Below are positions 1 to 10,191 of a stretch of 64,000 bases of DNA, in pieces. The notes under the pieces are model-generated. The model was not told where the DNA came from. It did not search any database and worked only from the letters and a program-made list of their open reading frames with translations. How positions within the stretch are numbered: position 1 is the first letter of the stretch; every line of letters starts with the position of its first letter. Origin of the DNA: Eubacterium sp. GTDB taxonomy: Bacteria > Bacillota > Clostridia > Lachnospirales > Lachnospiraceae. The stretch lies in contig JAGBBZ010000006.1 of the NCBI GenBank assembly GCA_017938215.1, positions 1 to 64,000 on the forward strand, read 5' to 3'. Position numbers and translations under genes: made by a program.

Positions 1-5
1 CAGAG

Positions 6-875
6 ATGTTAGATGGTACGTTTCAGGAGTCGTTTGATGGGACGCAATACAAAGAAACGTATGATTGTCATTTCCTCTTATTGTTATGGGCGGAGAATGA
101 TGAAAAACGGGTGTATTTTTTTAGTGATACCAAGCGTGTCCGTGCCTTGGAATTTTTGGATTATCTTCTTCCTGAATTTGGATTGGTACGAGGAAATGCG
201 ACGGAGGCAAATGGAAGAATTGCAAGTACTATATTACAAGTGCAGATGTCAGAGATCGATATAACGGATTCGCTGCACTATTTTTTGAAGATGTCGAATT
301 CGTATTTTTGTGATTGCGATTGTGTTTTGGCGAGGGAATATGGTGTGGAACATGGTGATGAGATCATGAACTTACCAATCTATGTGAAAAAGCATATTCC
401 CTGGGCTTATGTTCGAAGTATAGATTTGGTAAAACAAGGAGAGAACATTCACATTAAGTCGTTGGAAAATGAATCTGGATTGGAGATTATATCCGATGAG
501 AAAAATTATATCATGATTGGTTATCGCGGTGAAGTCTATGATATCAAGAAAGAAAAATTTGAACGTACATACGAAACCACAGAGGAACCATTGGATGTAT
601 TTGTGCAAATGATGGATATGTTACCGGCAGCAGAGATTCAGTCTACGGGAGATTATGTTAGCTTGGAGGAGATGGCACGATTATGTTATCCTAAGAGTGG
701 TGTAGGTATTTATGCAAAGAAATTAGAGAAACGAACCAAGGTATTTCCAGTGGGGGATGGGCAGGAATATTTTTTGGGACGACCAGGAGATTATATGGCA
801 GTCAGACCAGATGATCTTTGTGATATTTACATAATTGAAAGCGAGATATTTTATCGTACATATGAGGAAAAGTGA
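6..875 (+). CDS. Hypothetical protein, 289 aa, start uncertain at window edge
   Basis: I do not recognise this protein. It is acidic, has no signal peptide or membrane segment, and looks cytoplasmic. A Cys pair pattern (FCDCDCVLA) lies near residue 102. The C-terminus, PGDYMAVRPDDLCDIYIIE followed by FYRTY, reads like the PGDY...DIY..E..IF..TY ending that I recall from other uncharacterised bacterial proteins, but I cannot name a family. The ATG at 6 lies at the window edge, so its ribosome site cannot be judged and the true start may lie outside. The next gene has its own consensus promoter, so this one is not its operon partner. Confidence 0.6.
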   Translation: MLDGTFQESFDGTQYKETYDCHFLLLLWAENDEKRVYFFSDTKRVRALEFLDYLLPEFGLVRGNATEANGRIASTILQVQMSEIDITDSLHYFLKMSNSYFCDCDCVLAREYGVEHGDEIMNLPIYVKKHIPWAYVRSIDLVKQGENIHIKSLENESGLEIISDEKNYIMIGYRGEVYDIKKEKFERTYETTEEPLDVFVQMMDMLPAAEIQSTGDYVSLEEMARLCYPKSGVGIYAKKLEKRTKVFPVGDGQEYFLGRPGDYMAVRPDDLCDIYIIESEIFYRTYEEK

Positions 876-995
876 TTGCACTACCCCATCATTCCCCTTA
901 AAACGGAGAATATGGTATATTCTTTTTGGGTGAGAAGTTGGCGCGAAATGCTGAAAATTCGGCGGTTTGCGTTTCTTTGAAGAGATGCTTGGGAA

Positions 996-1024
996 TTGAC
1001 AAAAGACGTATCATTTTATATAAT
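996..1024 (+). promoter_or_regulatory. Consensus sigma-A promoter of the chemoreceptor gene
   Basis: TTGACA at 996-1001, a 17-base spacer and TATAAT at 1019-1024 match the housekeeping consensus exactly. Transcription should begin near 1031, which rules out start codons upstream of it for the chemoreceptor. No sigma-28-type motif, common on chemotaxis genes, is evident. Confidence 0.88.
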
Positions 1025-1066
1025 GAATATAGACGTGGGTGGAGAACATGGATGGAGGACGAAAAG

Positions 1067-2797
1067 ATGAGAAAGGAAAAAACAAAGTTAAAGACAAAGA
1101 TTAAGTTGAAAGGGCTTATGGGACAATTGGTGTTGTTGTTTTCAGTGCAGATTTTTATTATCGTACTGATATGTAACACGATGTCAGCCATTGGTTATGG
1201 AGATATTGCATATTCAGAAGTGAAAGAGTGGTTGCATTCCACTAACTTTAGTGTATATGAACTGTTTGATCATATGTCACAAGGAGAGTATTCTTATAAC
1301 AATGAGGTGCTGAAAAAAGGAAGTATGGAACTTACTAGTGAAGTGCTTGATGAAATCAAGGCTGAAACTGGTGTGGATGTCACAATTTTCTGGGGTGATG
1401 TGCGAGCAATTACTACGATTGTGAAAGAAGATGGTAGTCGTGCCGTGGGAACGACAGCAGATCCTGCGATTTACGAAAAAGTCATGAAGGGTGAATCGGT
1501 ATTTTTGGAAGATGTAGAGATTTTGGGACGAGATTATGCCGTATACTATTCGCCAATGAGACAGATAGGAAGCGATGAAATCGTAGGTATGTTCTTTGCG
1601 GGACGCGAAAAAAGCGCCATTACAGATATGATTAATGCGCAGACGTTTAAAACGGATAGTTACGCATTTTTGTTTATGATTATTATGATCATTATTGATT
1701 TCTTTATTTTGCGAGGCTTGATTCGTCGCATTAAGAGAGCGGAAGCGAACCTTGCTTTGATGGCAGAGGGAAATCTTGTGTTTGAGATTGAACCATCTGA
1801 TTTGGCAAAGAAGAATGAAATTGGTGATATTTGTCGAAGCCTTGAAAAACTACGTGAAATTATGCATGAAATGATTGAAAAAATTGATGATTCGGCAAGT
1901 TCGTTGAAGCAGACAAGTGGTGAATTTGGAGAGAAATTTGATGGAATCGTATCTAACATAAACGAAATTGATAAAGCGATGGAAGAAATCGCGAAAGGTA
2001 CAGCCGAGCAAGCTGGTGAAGCGGAGATAGTTAGCGATAAGATGAGTGATTTGGAAGGTGTTATCAATGTAGAAAAAGCTGCCGTTGAACAGTTAAATGT
2101 ATCCCTTGCTTCTATCGCAGAACATTCTGACAGTGCTAGTGAGAATGTAGAGCAGTTGACAGAGATTAATGCAAAGACAAATGAAGCCATTGCGTTTGTA
2201 AATGAGCAGACAATGGTTACAAACTCTTCCGCAGAGGATATTCAGAAGGCAATTGAGTTGATTACAGATATCACAGAGCAGACAAATCTTCTTAGTTTGA
2301 ATGCTAGTATCGAGGCGGCGAGAGCTGGTGAAAACGGAAAGGGATTTGCTGTGGTGGCAGATCAGATTCGTAATTTGGCGGAAGAGTCTTCAAAGAGCGC
2401 ACAGAAAATCAGTGAAATTGTGCAGGTGCTTTTGAGTAACTCCGAAGCTTCGGTGGAGCAGATGAAGACTGTTGTGTCTAGTATTGGAGAACAAACAAAA
2501 CGGCTAGATGAGACAAGAACCGCATTTGGCGATTTGTATAAAGATGTTGCTGTTTTGAAAGGTGTATCGGAGAATATCAGTACACAGACGGAAGCCCTTG
2601 ACAAGTTACGTGCTGTGGTTGCTGATGCTGTTGCTAATTTGGCAGGTGTGACAGAAGAAAGTGCAGCATCTGTCCAAGAAACATCCGCAAGTATGCAGAC
2701 ATTGAATGGAAATGTAATGCAGTGTACAGATGATACAACCAAATTGGTTTCTTTGAGTAAAGATCTTGCAGAGCAAGTAGACCAGTTTGAAATATGA
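1067..2797 (+). CDS. Methyl-accepting chemotaxis protein
   Basis: Transmembrane chemoreceptor of 576 residues that would signal to the CheA/CheW array. It has an N-terminal membrane helix (about residues 14-36), an extracellular single-Cache-like sensor containing AVYYSP, and a second helix ([19 protein letters not shown]). A HAMP domain and a long cytoplasmic coiled coil follow. The hairpin tip [16 protein letters not shown] is the conserved MCP signalling motif. The frame is open back to 926, but the promoter at 996-1024 excludes that start. GGAGG at 1054-1058 lies eight bases before the ATG at 1067. An ATG at 1052 is the alternative. The ligand is unknown. A hairpin terminator follows at 2846. 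Confidence 0.93.
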   Translation: MRKEKTKLKTKIKLKGLMGQLVLLFSVQIFIIVLICNTMSAIGYGDIAYSEVKEWLHSTNFSVYELFDHMSQGEYSYNNEVLKKGSMELTSEVLDEIKAETGVDVTIFWGDVRAITTIVKEDGSRAVGTTADPAIYEKVMKGESVFLEDVEILGRDYAVYYSPMRQIGSDEIVGMFFAGREKSAITDMINAQTFKTDSYAFLFMIIMIIIDFFILRGLIRRIKRAEANLALMAEGNLVFEIEPSDLAKKNEIGDICRSLEKLREIMHEMIEKIDDSASSLKQTSGEFGEKFDGIVSNINEIDKAMEEIAKGTAEQAGEAEIVSDKMSDLEGVINVEKAAVEQLNVSLASIAEHSDSASENVEQLTEINAKTNEAIAFVNEQTMVTNSSAEDIQKAIELITDITEQTNLLSLNASIEAARAGENGKGFAVVADQIRNLAEESSKSAQKISEIVQVLLSNSEASVEQMKTVVSSIGEQTKRLDETRTAFGDLYKDVAVLKGVSENISTQTEALDKLRAVVADAVANLAGVTEESAASVQETSASMQTLNGNVMQCTDDTTKLVSLSKDLAEQVDQFEI

Positions 2798-2845
2798 TAG
2801 TGCTTCTAAATCGTAACACATAATACAGAGTGAAATGATTTTTGC

Positions 2846-2889
2846 CAGAGAGGAGTCGGTTCGTAAGTGGAATGACTTCTCTCTGTTTT
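2846..2889 (+). terminator. Terminator after the chemoreceptor gene
   Basis: CAGAGAGGAGTC at 2846-2857 pairs with GACTTCTCTCTG at 2874-2885 with one G-T wobble, followed by TTTTA. It separates the chemoreceptor from the PHP gene, whose ribosome site lies just downstream. Confidence 0.7.
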
Positions 2890-2910
2890 AATATTAGAAA
2901 GGAAGAAGAT

Positions 2911-3642
2911 ATGTATCATAAAGATTATCCGTATTTATACGAAACGCATTTACATACATGCCAAAGTAGCGCCTGCGCTCAGGCGACAGGAAAAGATATG
3001 GCACGAGTGGCAAAGGAAGCGGGATATGCAGGGATTTTTGTAACCGACCACAGTTGGGGAGGGAATAATTGTATTGATGCTACATTGCCTTGGCAAGATT
3101 GGGTGCATGAATTTTGTAAGGGTTATGAAGATGCAAAAGCCTGGGGAGATGCCAATGATTTTCAAGTGTTCTTTGGGTATGAGGCAGGTTATCAGGGAAC
3201 GGAATTTTTGATTTACGGTGTGGACGAAGCGTGGCTTTGTGCTCATCCAGAGATAAAAGATGCTACGGTGGAAGAACAGTATCAACTGATTCATGGTGCA
3301 GGGGGAATGGTGATTCATGCCCATCCTTACCGGGAAGAATGGTATATCCCGGAAATTCGCCTTTTTCCTGAGTGGGTGGATGGTGTGGAGGGAATCAATG
3401 CCACACATTCCAGTTCAAAAAGTATCAGTCACAATGATCCAGAGTATGATACACTGGCAATTGCGTATGCTAAGAAACATGACTTGCCAATGACTGCAGG
3501 CTCGGATATTCACAGTACAAATTTATTTGGGGGCGGTATGGCATTTGCTACAAAGCTCGCTTCAGTACAAGATTTTTGTCAACGTGTGATGGGGAGAGGG
3601 CATTATTTGCTAACCAACGGAGAAAATGTAACATTGGTGTGA
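2911..3642 (+). CDS. PHP-domain metal-dependent phosphoesterase
   Basis: A 243-residue protein of the PHP (polymerase and histidinol phosphatase) superfamily. The first metal-binding motif HLHTC is near residue 14. Later motifs are TDHSWGG near residue 47, IHAHPYR near residue 136 and AGSDIHS near residue 198, which together supply the usual metal-ligand histidines and aspartates. Family members hydrolyse phosphate esters or sugar phosphates; the substrate here cannot be read from the sequence. The ATG at 2911 has AGAAAGGAAGA just upstream. An upstream TTG in the same frame lies inside the preceding terminator and is unlikely to be used. It appears to be a single-gene unit. Confidence 0.85.
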   Translation: MYHKDYPYLYETHLHTCQSSACAQATGKDMARVAKEAGYAGIFVTDHSWGGNNCIDATLPWQDWVHEFCKGYEDAKAWGDANDFQVFFGYEAGYQGTEFLIYGVDEAWLCAHPEIKDATVEEQYQLIHGAGGMVIHAHPYREEWYIPEIRLFPEWVDGVEGINATHSSSKSISHNDPEYDTLAIAYAKKHDLPMTAGSDIHSTNLFGGGMAFATKLASVQDFCQRVMGRGHYLLTNGENVTLV

Positions 3643-3649
3643 GAATTCG

Positions 3650-3678
3650 TTGATTATTTTAAAAAAAAGTGGTAGGAT
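3650..3678 (+). promoter_or_regulatory. Probable promoter of the 41-residue peptide gene
   Basis: TTGATT at 3650-3655 and TAGGAT at 3673-3678 are separated by 17 bases. It sits directly after the PHP stop codon and about 38 bases before the peptide start. Confidence 0.45.
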
Positions 3679-3716
3679 ATAAGAAGTGGAAGTGACAGAG
3701 GAAAGGAGATGCGTGG

Positions 3717-3842
3717 ATGGAAGCGATTATACTTGGCGGATTGGCAGTGGTACTTATCGCTGTTGTGGTAGTTCTTGGTGCTGTATCAGCGATAGTTGCA
3801 GCGGCAAAAGATACGTTAAAAGATGAGGGGGACGAAGTGTAA
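3717..3842 (+). CDS. Small single-pass membrane peptide, 41 aa
   Basis: A short open frame starting at ATG 3717, with AGGAAAGGAG eight bases upstream. The product has an N-terminal hydrophobic helix (IILGGLAVVLIAVVVVLGAV) of about 27 residues and a charged tail KDTLKDEGDEV, so it should be a membrane-anchored peptide. Good ribosome-site spacing, a plausible promoter and the ordered helix-plus-charged-tail layout argue that it is real. I do not recognise a family. It lies just upstream of a tRNA gene and might be co-transcribed with it up to the terminator at 3958. Confidence 0.6.
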   Translation: MEAIILGGLAVVLIAVVVVLGAVSAIVAAAKDTLKDEGDEV

Positions 3843-3875
3843 GTATCTTTTGTTTGGTGTATTATATTTGAAAAA

Positions 3876-3950
3876 CGGGGTATGGCTCAGTTTGGCTAGA
3901 GCGCATCGTTCGGGACGATGAGGCCGCAGGTTCGAATCCTGTTACCCCGA
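3876..3950 (+). tRNA. tRNA-Pro (anticodon CGG)
   Basis: A full cloverleaf can be folded. The acceptor CGGGGTA (3876-3882) pairs with TACCCCG (3943-3949), the D stem is GCTC/GAGC, and the anticodon stem is CATCG/CGATG with loop TTCGGGA. The T arm is GCAGG-TTCGAAT-CCTGT. Bases 34-36 are CGG, reading the Pro codon CCG. The discriminator is A at 3950. The CCA tail is not encoded, since TGA follows. Confidence 0.95.
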
Positions 3951-3957
3951 TGAAAAG

Positions 3958-4000
3958 AAAAGCACGGAATTCCTTTGTTTGTGGGGGCCGTGCTTTTTTT
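3958..4000 (+). terminator. Terminator after tRNA-Pro
   Basis: AAAAGCACGG at 3958-3967 pairs perfectly with CCGTGCTTTT at 3988-3997, followed by further T residues. Confidence 0.85.
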
Positions 4001-4051
4001 GCGGTACAAGACCGACAAGACTCATTGTGCAGAATGTTCGCTTTTCAATAT

Positions 4052-4438
4052 TTATTCTGCGTCAGTGATGATCTGTTCGCTTAGTTCCAATATTTGTCCA
4101 GCATATTTTTTCTTGCGGGAAGCAAGTGTGCGCTTATAGATTGGGTAGTTGATGCATACAATAAAGATGCCGATGAGCCCGATGATAATGCCAGGAATCA
4201 TCATGTTGTCCTTGATGGTAATGCCGAAATATGTACCAGCTTCGATGGCATCCATGGCAAAGGTCATGCCGGTACCCATTACCAGCGAGCCGACAATTCC
4301 GAAGATGGTTGCAAAGCGATTGGCAGGACGTTTTACCTTTGCGTCAAGGCGACGAAGGGCGTCGAGAGCAGTGCTTTCCTTTTCCATATACTGTGTGCGG
4401 ATTTTCTGCGCGATAAAAGTCTGATCATTTTTGTTCAT
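4052..4438 (-). CDS. Two-helix membrane protein, 128 aa, function unknown
   Basis: A small protein with a charged N-terminus (residues 1-40, containing LDALRRLDAKVKRPAN) and two hydrophobic segments (about 43-62 and 80-99). A basic stretch IYKRTLASRKKKYAGQI and an acidic helix end the protein. AGGAGG precedes the ATG at good spacing. From memory, close relatives occur in many Lachnospiraceae and some carry the name dihydropteridine reductase, but nothing here supports that enzymatic role. A membrane scaffold or regulatory protein is equally possible. It is divergent from the M15 peptidase gene. Confidence 0.75.
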   Translation of the reverse strand: MNKNDQTFIAQKIRTQYMEKESTALDALRRLDAKVKRPANRFATIFGIVGSLVMGTGMTFAMDAIEAGTYFGITIKDNMMIPGIIIGLIGIFIVCINYPIYKRTLASRKKKYAGQILELSEQIITDAE

Positions 4439-4621
4439 TGTAGTTACCTCCTGTGTTTGATGTTATGAGCTCATTATAGATTTGAATTGTTTTTGAAATG
4501 ATTCTGAAATGTTTGAGAAATGTTAAAATGAGATTTTTCCACAAGTTTTTCTACTTGTGAAAAAAAACAATTTGATGTAAGATAAATGATGTATGATATT
4601 TCATTGAAAGGGGATGTGGTA

Positions 4622-5317
4622 GTGAGAAAGAAACATCTGGGGCGTTATGTAGCGGTTGCTTTCGTGCTAGTGGCAGTGTCGGCAATTGTTATAGGGAAGC
4701 CATGTCAGGCGGCGAAAAATAAAGTTCATACCTATAAGAAGGGATTTACGTACCAGAAAATTGATGATGAAATCGCGCGACGGATGAAAGGAAAATCCTA
4801 CAAAAAAGGTGCGAAAATATCGCTGAATCAGTTGCGTTATCTTCGAATGCGTTACATTGACTTTGAGGGAAATGTGCAGGACGGAGAGATGATCGTAAAT
4901 AAGAAAATCGCCAAGCGAACATTGAAAGTATTTTATCGTTTATACAAGATAAAATATCCAATCCAGCAAATGGTGCTAGTGGATGAGTACGATGCGGATG
5001 ATGAGTCTTCCATGGCAGCAAATAATTCATCAGCTTTTAACTACCGAACCATTGCAAATACAAATCGTTTATCGAAACATAGTTTGGGGATGGCGATTGA
5101 TATCAATCCGAGAGTGAATCCTTACATTACGTCTTACGGAATTGCGCCAGCCAATAGCAAGGTGTACAAGGAAAGAAACGTGGCGAAGTGTCGAGGAAAA
5201 TACAAAAAATGTATGATACATCATGGAGATAAGGTGTACAAAATATTTAAGAAATATGGATTTTCCTGGGGCGGAGATTGGAAGAATTCGAAAGACTATC
5301 AGCACTTCGAAGCGTAA
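4622..5317 (+). CDS. Secreted M15-family (D-Ala-D-Ala carboxypeptidase-like) peptidase
   Basis: A 231-residue exported peptidase of the VanY/M15 fold, expected to trim peptidoglycan stem peptides at the cell surface. A signal peptide covers residues 1-28 and ends at CQAA. The zinc motif HxxxxxxD is H153 (SKHSLGMAID) with D160, and the third ligand is H228 in DYQHFE close to the C-terminus. The start is chosen as GTG 4622 because AAAGGGG lies eight bases upstream and the product then begins with a classical n-region. An in-frame ATG at 4586 lacks a ribosome site. The MATE gene follows after 24 bases and is probably co-transcribed. Confidence 0.85.
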   Translation: MRKKHLGRYVAVAFVLVAVSAIVIGKPCQAAKNKVHTYKKGFTYQKIDDEIARRMKGKSYKKGAKISLNQLRYLRMRYIDFEGNVQDGEMIVNKKIAKRTLKVFYRLYKIKYPIQQMVLVDEYDADDESSMAANNSSAFNYRTIANTNRLSKHSLGMAIDINPRVNPYITSYGIAPANSKVYKERNVAKCRGKYKKCMIHHGDKVYKIFKKYGFSWGGDWKNSKDYQHFEA

Positions 5318-5341
5318 TGCGAAGCAGAGAGGAAACAAACC

Positions 5342-6679
5342 ATGACAAAAGATTTAACAAAGGGAAATGTCCGCTCGGTACTTTGGGCGTTTACCATTCC
5401 CATGTTTATTAGCGTTGTATTTCAACAAATGTATAACATCGCAGATAGTGCCATTGCAGGAAAGTTTGCTGGAGAAAATGCGTTGGCGGCAGTGGGGGCG
5501 TCCTACCCCATCACCATGATATTTATGGCCATTGCAGTGGGGAGTAATATCGGATGTTCCGTTGTGATTTCCCGGTACTTTGGAGCAGGGGATATGCGTC
5601 GTATGAAAACAGCAATATTTACTACGTTGATTGCCAGTACCGTGTTATCCGTGGTGCTTACCATCCTTGGGCTTTTGCTGTCAGCACCGCTTCTAAGGAT
5701 GATTCATACGCCACAAAATATTTTCTGTGATGGAAATTTGTATTTGAAAATATACATCGGTGGTTTGCTCTTTGTTTTTCTGTATAACGTGGCCACGGGC
5801 ATTTTCACATCTCTTGGAGATTCCCGGACGCCGTTATATTTTCTTATCGGTTCCTCCGTGGGAAATGTGGTGCTGGATCTCGTTTTTGTTATCGTATTTC
5901 GATGGGGTGTAGCAGGTGTCGGTTGGGCGACGTTCATCGCACAAGGTTGTGCGTGCATATTGGCATTGCTTACCTTGCTTCGGAGAGTGAGAAAGATTCC
6001 CACTGGACATGGAAAAATTATGTTGTATTCCCATGCAATGTTTTTAAGGATTTGTCGCATTGCGGTACCAAGCATTTTGCAGCAGAGCTTTGTGTCTGTG
6101 GGTAATATATTTATTCAAAGTCTTGTAAATCGCTTTGGTTCCGGTGTTATCGCTGGATATTCGGCGGCGATGAAACTGAATACCTTTACGATTACTTCCT
6201 TTACTACCTTGGGAAATGGCTTGTCTAGTTTTACTGCTCAGAATCTGGGGGCAGGAAAGCCAGAGCGGATACGGAAAGGATTTCATGCTGGAACATTGTT
6301 GGGGTGGATTATTGCCGTTCCGTTTATTATTGCCTTCTTCTTTTTGAGCGAGACAGTGTTGCAGATTTTTATGGAACACGGTGGTGGTGAGGCAATGGAG
6401 ACAGGAAAAGAATTTTTGCGAATGGTAGCCCCCTTTTATCTAGTGATTTCGGTGAAATTAATTGCCGATGGAGTGCTACGAGGGAGCAGTGCCATGGCAG
6501 GATTTATGATTTCTACATTTACAGATTTGATTTTACGCGTTATACTAGCATATGTATTGGCGAGATTTTTTGGAAGTACAGGCATCTGGATGTCTTGGCC
6601 AATCGGATGGTCGGTGGCAGCAGTGTTGTCCTTGACCTTTTATAAGAAAACAGTCGCATTACAAAATGCGAACCGATAG
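5342..6679 (+). CDS. MATE-family efflux transporter
   Basis: A 445-residue polytopic membrane protein with about 12 hydrophobic segments in two homologous halves, the MATE layout. N-terminal landmarks typical of the family are FTIPMFISVVFQQMYNIADS and GKFAGENALAAVG, and the second half repeats the pattern at SILQQSFVSVGNIFIQSLVN. MATE proteins export drugs or cationic metabolites using Na+ or H+ gradients; the substrate cannot be predicted. AGAGAGGAAAC precedes the ATG. The gap to the G3E GTPase is only 27 bases, so the two may share a transcript. Confidence 0.92.
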   Translation: MTKDLTKGNVRSVLWAFTIPMFISVVFQQMYNIADSAIAGKFAGENALAAVGASYPITMIFMAIAVGSNIGCSVVISRYFGAGDMRRMKTAIFTTLIASTVLSVVLTILGLLLSAPLLRMIHTPQNIFCDGNLYLKIYIGGLLFVFLYNVATGIFTSLGDSRTPLYFLIGSSVGNVVLDLVFVIVFRWGVAGVGWATFIAQGCACILALLTLLRRVRKIPTGHGKIMLYSHAMFLRICRIAVPSILQQSFVSVGNIFIQSLVNRFGSGVIAGYSAAMKLNTFTITSFTTLGNGLSSFTAQNLGAGKPERIRKGFHAGTLLGWIIAVPFIIAFFFLSETVLQIFMEHGGGEAMETGKEFLRMVAPFYLVISVKLIADGVLRGSSAMAGFMISTFTDLILRVILAYVLARFFGSTGIWMSWPIGWSVAAVLSLTFYKKTVALQNANR

Positions 6680-6706
6680 AGTGTAGATTTGAAAGGAGAA
6701 AGAAAC

Positions 6707-7858
<1,152 letters not shown>

Positions 7859-7875
7859 GAAAGGCGGAAAGATTC

Positions 7876-8829
7876 ATGTTTGGAAATAAAGAAATACCGG
7901 TATATCTGTTTACCGGATTTTTGGAGAGTGGAAAGACAACTTGTATCCAAGAAGTCATCGAGGAAGGGAACTTTTCCGATGGTGCAAAAACCCTTCTTAT
8001 CCTTTGCGAAGAGGGCGAGCACGAAATCGACGACCAGCTTTTGATGCAGAATAAAATTTCCTGCGTTGTTATGGAAGACGAGGATGAATTCACCGAGGAA
8101 ATGTGTAAGAAACTTCAGGAGAAATATAAGCCAAATCGTGTGGTGATCGAGTACAATGGAATGTGGGATTTGGAAGAACTGTATGGGGAGATTTTGCCAG
8201 AGACGTGGATTGTGGTTCAGACCTTTACTACAGTAAATGCTCAGACTTATGAAGTTTATAGCAATAACATGAAGCCGTTGCTGATGGCGCATTTTCAAAT
8301 GTCAGATTTGGTTATCTTCAATCGTTGCGACGATAATATGAACAAACCGGCAGCAAGACGTAGCGTAAAGGCGATTAATCGTCGGGCGCAGGTGCTTTTT
8401 GAAGCGGAAGACGGTTCCGTGGAAAGTAACATCGCAGAGGAATTGCCTTATGATATCAATGCAGACTTTATCGCATTAGAAGACGATGACTTTGGCCTTT
8501 GGTATCTGGATATCAGTGAGAATCCGAAGAAGTATGTCGGTAAGACCATTCAGTTTAAAGGACAGGTATATCGCAACCGTACCTTCCCGAAGGATGCCTT
8601 TGTGCCAGCTCGAATGGCGATGACTTGCTGTGAGGATGATATTGCAAAGATTGGATTTATGTGCCATTATCCAAAGGCGGCAGAGTTCAAGACGAATTCA
8701 TGGGTGACAGTAACGGTAAAAGTAAAAACCCAGAAGAGCAAAAAACATGAGGGGGATTTCCCGGTGTTATATGCAGATAGCGTGGAGCCGGCGGAGCCAC
8801 CAGCAGAAGAACTTGTATATTTTGGATAA
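7876..8829 (+). CDS. G3E GTPase fused to a YcgQ/TIGR03943-like C-terminal domain
   Basis: A 317-residue protein in two parts. Residues 1-185 form a CobW-like P-loop domain with Walker [12 protein letters not shown] (residues 13-23) and guanine-recognition motif NRCD near residue 152. The CxCC metal motif is absent. Residues 205-317 ([20 protein letters not shown], then MTCCEDD and GFMCHYP) resemble the C-terminal half of YcgQ/TIGR03943 membrane-associated proteins, normally a separate polypeptide encoded beside a permease and a G3E GTPase. The fusion suggests the two families work as one unit. It lies directly downstream of the His-rich GTPase, with an AGAAAGGCGG ribosome site. Confidence 0.8.
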   Translation: MFGNKEIPVYLFTGFLESGKTTCIQEVIEEGNFSDGAKTLLILCEEGEHEIDDQLLMQNKISCVVMEDEDEFTEEMCKKLQEKYKPNRVVIEYNGMWDLEELYGEILPETWIVVQTFTTVNAQTYEVYSNNMKPLLMAHFQMSDLVIFNRCDDNMNKPAARRSVKAINRRAQVLFEAEDGSVESNIAEELPYDINADFIALEDDDFGLWYLDISENPKKYVGKTIQFKGQVYRNRTFPKDAFVPARMAMTCCEDDIAKIGFMCHYPKAAEFKTNSWVTVTVKVKTQKSKKHEGDFPVLYADSVEPAEPPAEELVYFG

Positions 8830-8879
8830 TTGTGATACTATTGAAAAGGATATTAAATGAATTTGGAGGAGAAAGTAAA

Positions 8880-10085
8880 ATGGCTAAGATTCAGATGACA
8901 ACGCCGCTTGTGGAGATGGACGGCGACGAAATGACTCGTATTTTATGGCAGATGATCAAGGATGAGCTTTTGTTGCCATACATTGATTTGAAGACAGAGT
9001 ACTATGATCTTGGACTTGAGTATCGTAACGAAACCAACGATCAGGTAACCATTGATTCTGCAGAGGCGACGAAGAAATATGGCGTTGCTGTTAAATGTGC
9101 AACCATTACACCAAACGCAGCTAGAATGGAAGAGTATGATCTGAAAGAAATGTGGAAATCACCAAATGGTACGATCCGTGCTGCTTTGGATGGAACCGTG
9201 TTCCGTGCACCAATTTTGGTAAAGGGAATTATTCCTTATGTAAGCAATTGGACAAAGCCGATTACGATTGCACGTCATGCTTATGGTGATGTATATAAAA
9301 ATACAGAAATCAAAGTTCCAGGGAAAGGAAAAGCAGAGCTTGTGTTTACTGCTGAGGATGGAACAGAGACGAGAGAAGTAATCCATGAATTTAACGGCGA
9401 AGGAATTCTTCAGGGTATTCACAATACGAAAGAATCCATTTCCAGCTTTGCAAGAGCATGCTTTAGCTATGCGATTGATACAAAGCAGGATTTATGGTTC
9501 TCTACAAAGGATACCATTTCAAAAAAATATGACCATACATTTAAAGATATTTTCCAGGAAATTTACGATGCTGAGTATAAAGAAAAATTTGAGGAACTGG
9601 GAATTGAATATTTCTATACCTTGATTGACGATGCGGTAGCTCGCGTTATCCGTTCGGAAGGTGGATTTATCTGGGCTTGCAAGAACTACGATGGAGACGT
9701 TATGTCGGATATGGTAGCAACTGCGTATGGAGACCTTTCTATGATGACTTCCGTATTGGTATCACCAAGTGGTGTATATGAGTACGAGGCTGCACATGGA
9801 ACTGTACAGCAGCATTATTACAAACATTTGAGAGGGGAAGAAACTTCTACAAATGGAATTGCAACGATTTTTGCATGGACCGGTGCCCTTCGTAAGAGAG
9901 GAGAACTTGACAATATTCCTGAACTTATGGAGTTCGCAGATAAGCTTGAGAGAGCATGTATTAAGACAGTAGAAGATGGAAAGATGACAAGAAGTTTGTC
10001 CTTGATTTCTTCTTGTGAAAACCCAGTTGTTCTTAATAGTCAGGATTTCATCAAAGCAATCCGTGAGACATTTGATGCTTTGTAA
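8880..10085 (+). CDS. icd: NADP-type isocitrate dehydrogenase
   Basis: A 401-residue enzyme converting isocitrate to 2-oxoglutarate and CO2. It matches the homodimeric (eukaryote-like) IDH subgroup: [16 protein letters not shown] at the N-terminus, [20 protein letters not shown] and [16 protein letters not shown] for substrate binding, and [12 protein letters not shown] near the coenzyme site. In anaerobic Clostridia it usually serves glutamate synthesis rather than a full cycle. The start is ATG 8880, with TTTGGAGGAG upstream; an earlier in-frame start at 8832 has no ribosome site. A hairpin follows at 10107. Confidence 0.95.
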   Translation: MAKIQMTTPLVEMDGDEMTRILWQMIKDELLLPYIDLKTEYYDLGLEYRNETNDQVTIDSAEATKKYGVAVKCATITPNAARMEEYDLKEMWKSPNGTIRAALDGTVFRAPILVKGIIPYVSNWTKPITIARHAYGDVYKNTEIKVPGKGKAELVFTAEDGTETREVIHEFNGEGILQGIHNTKESISSFARACFSYAIDTKQDLWFSTKDTISKKYDHTFKDIFQEIYDAEYKEKFEELGIEYFYTLIDDAVARVIRSEGGFIWACKNYDGDVMSDMVATAYGDLSMMTSVLVSPSGVYEYEAAHGTVQQHYYKHLRGEETSTNGIATIFAWTGALRKRGELDNIPELMEFADKLERACIKTVEDGKMTRSLSLISSCENPVVLNSQDFIKAIRETFDAL

Positions 10086-10106
10086 GAAGTAAAGATCAAT
10101 AGAGAC

Positions 10107-10140
10107 AAGCCGTGTGCTGGAAGTGGTACGCGGCTTGAGT
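10107..10140 (+). terminator. Hairpin terminator after icd
   Basis: AAGCCGTGT at 10107-10115 pairs with ACGCGGCTT at 10128-10136 with one wobble. The following T tract (GAGTTTTATG) is short, so efficiency may be partial. Confidence 0.5.
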
Positions 10141-10191
10141 TTTATGTATACCGAATGATGCAAGTGAGCAGGAGAAAGGAACGAAGGGAAC

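Noticed and set aside
926-1066. An earlier start for the chemoreceptor
   Set aside because: The consensus promoter at 996-1024 would lie inside the gene, and the added residues do not resemble a chemoreceptor N-terminus.
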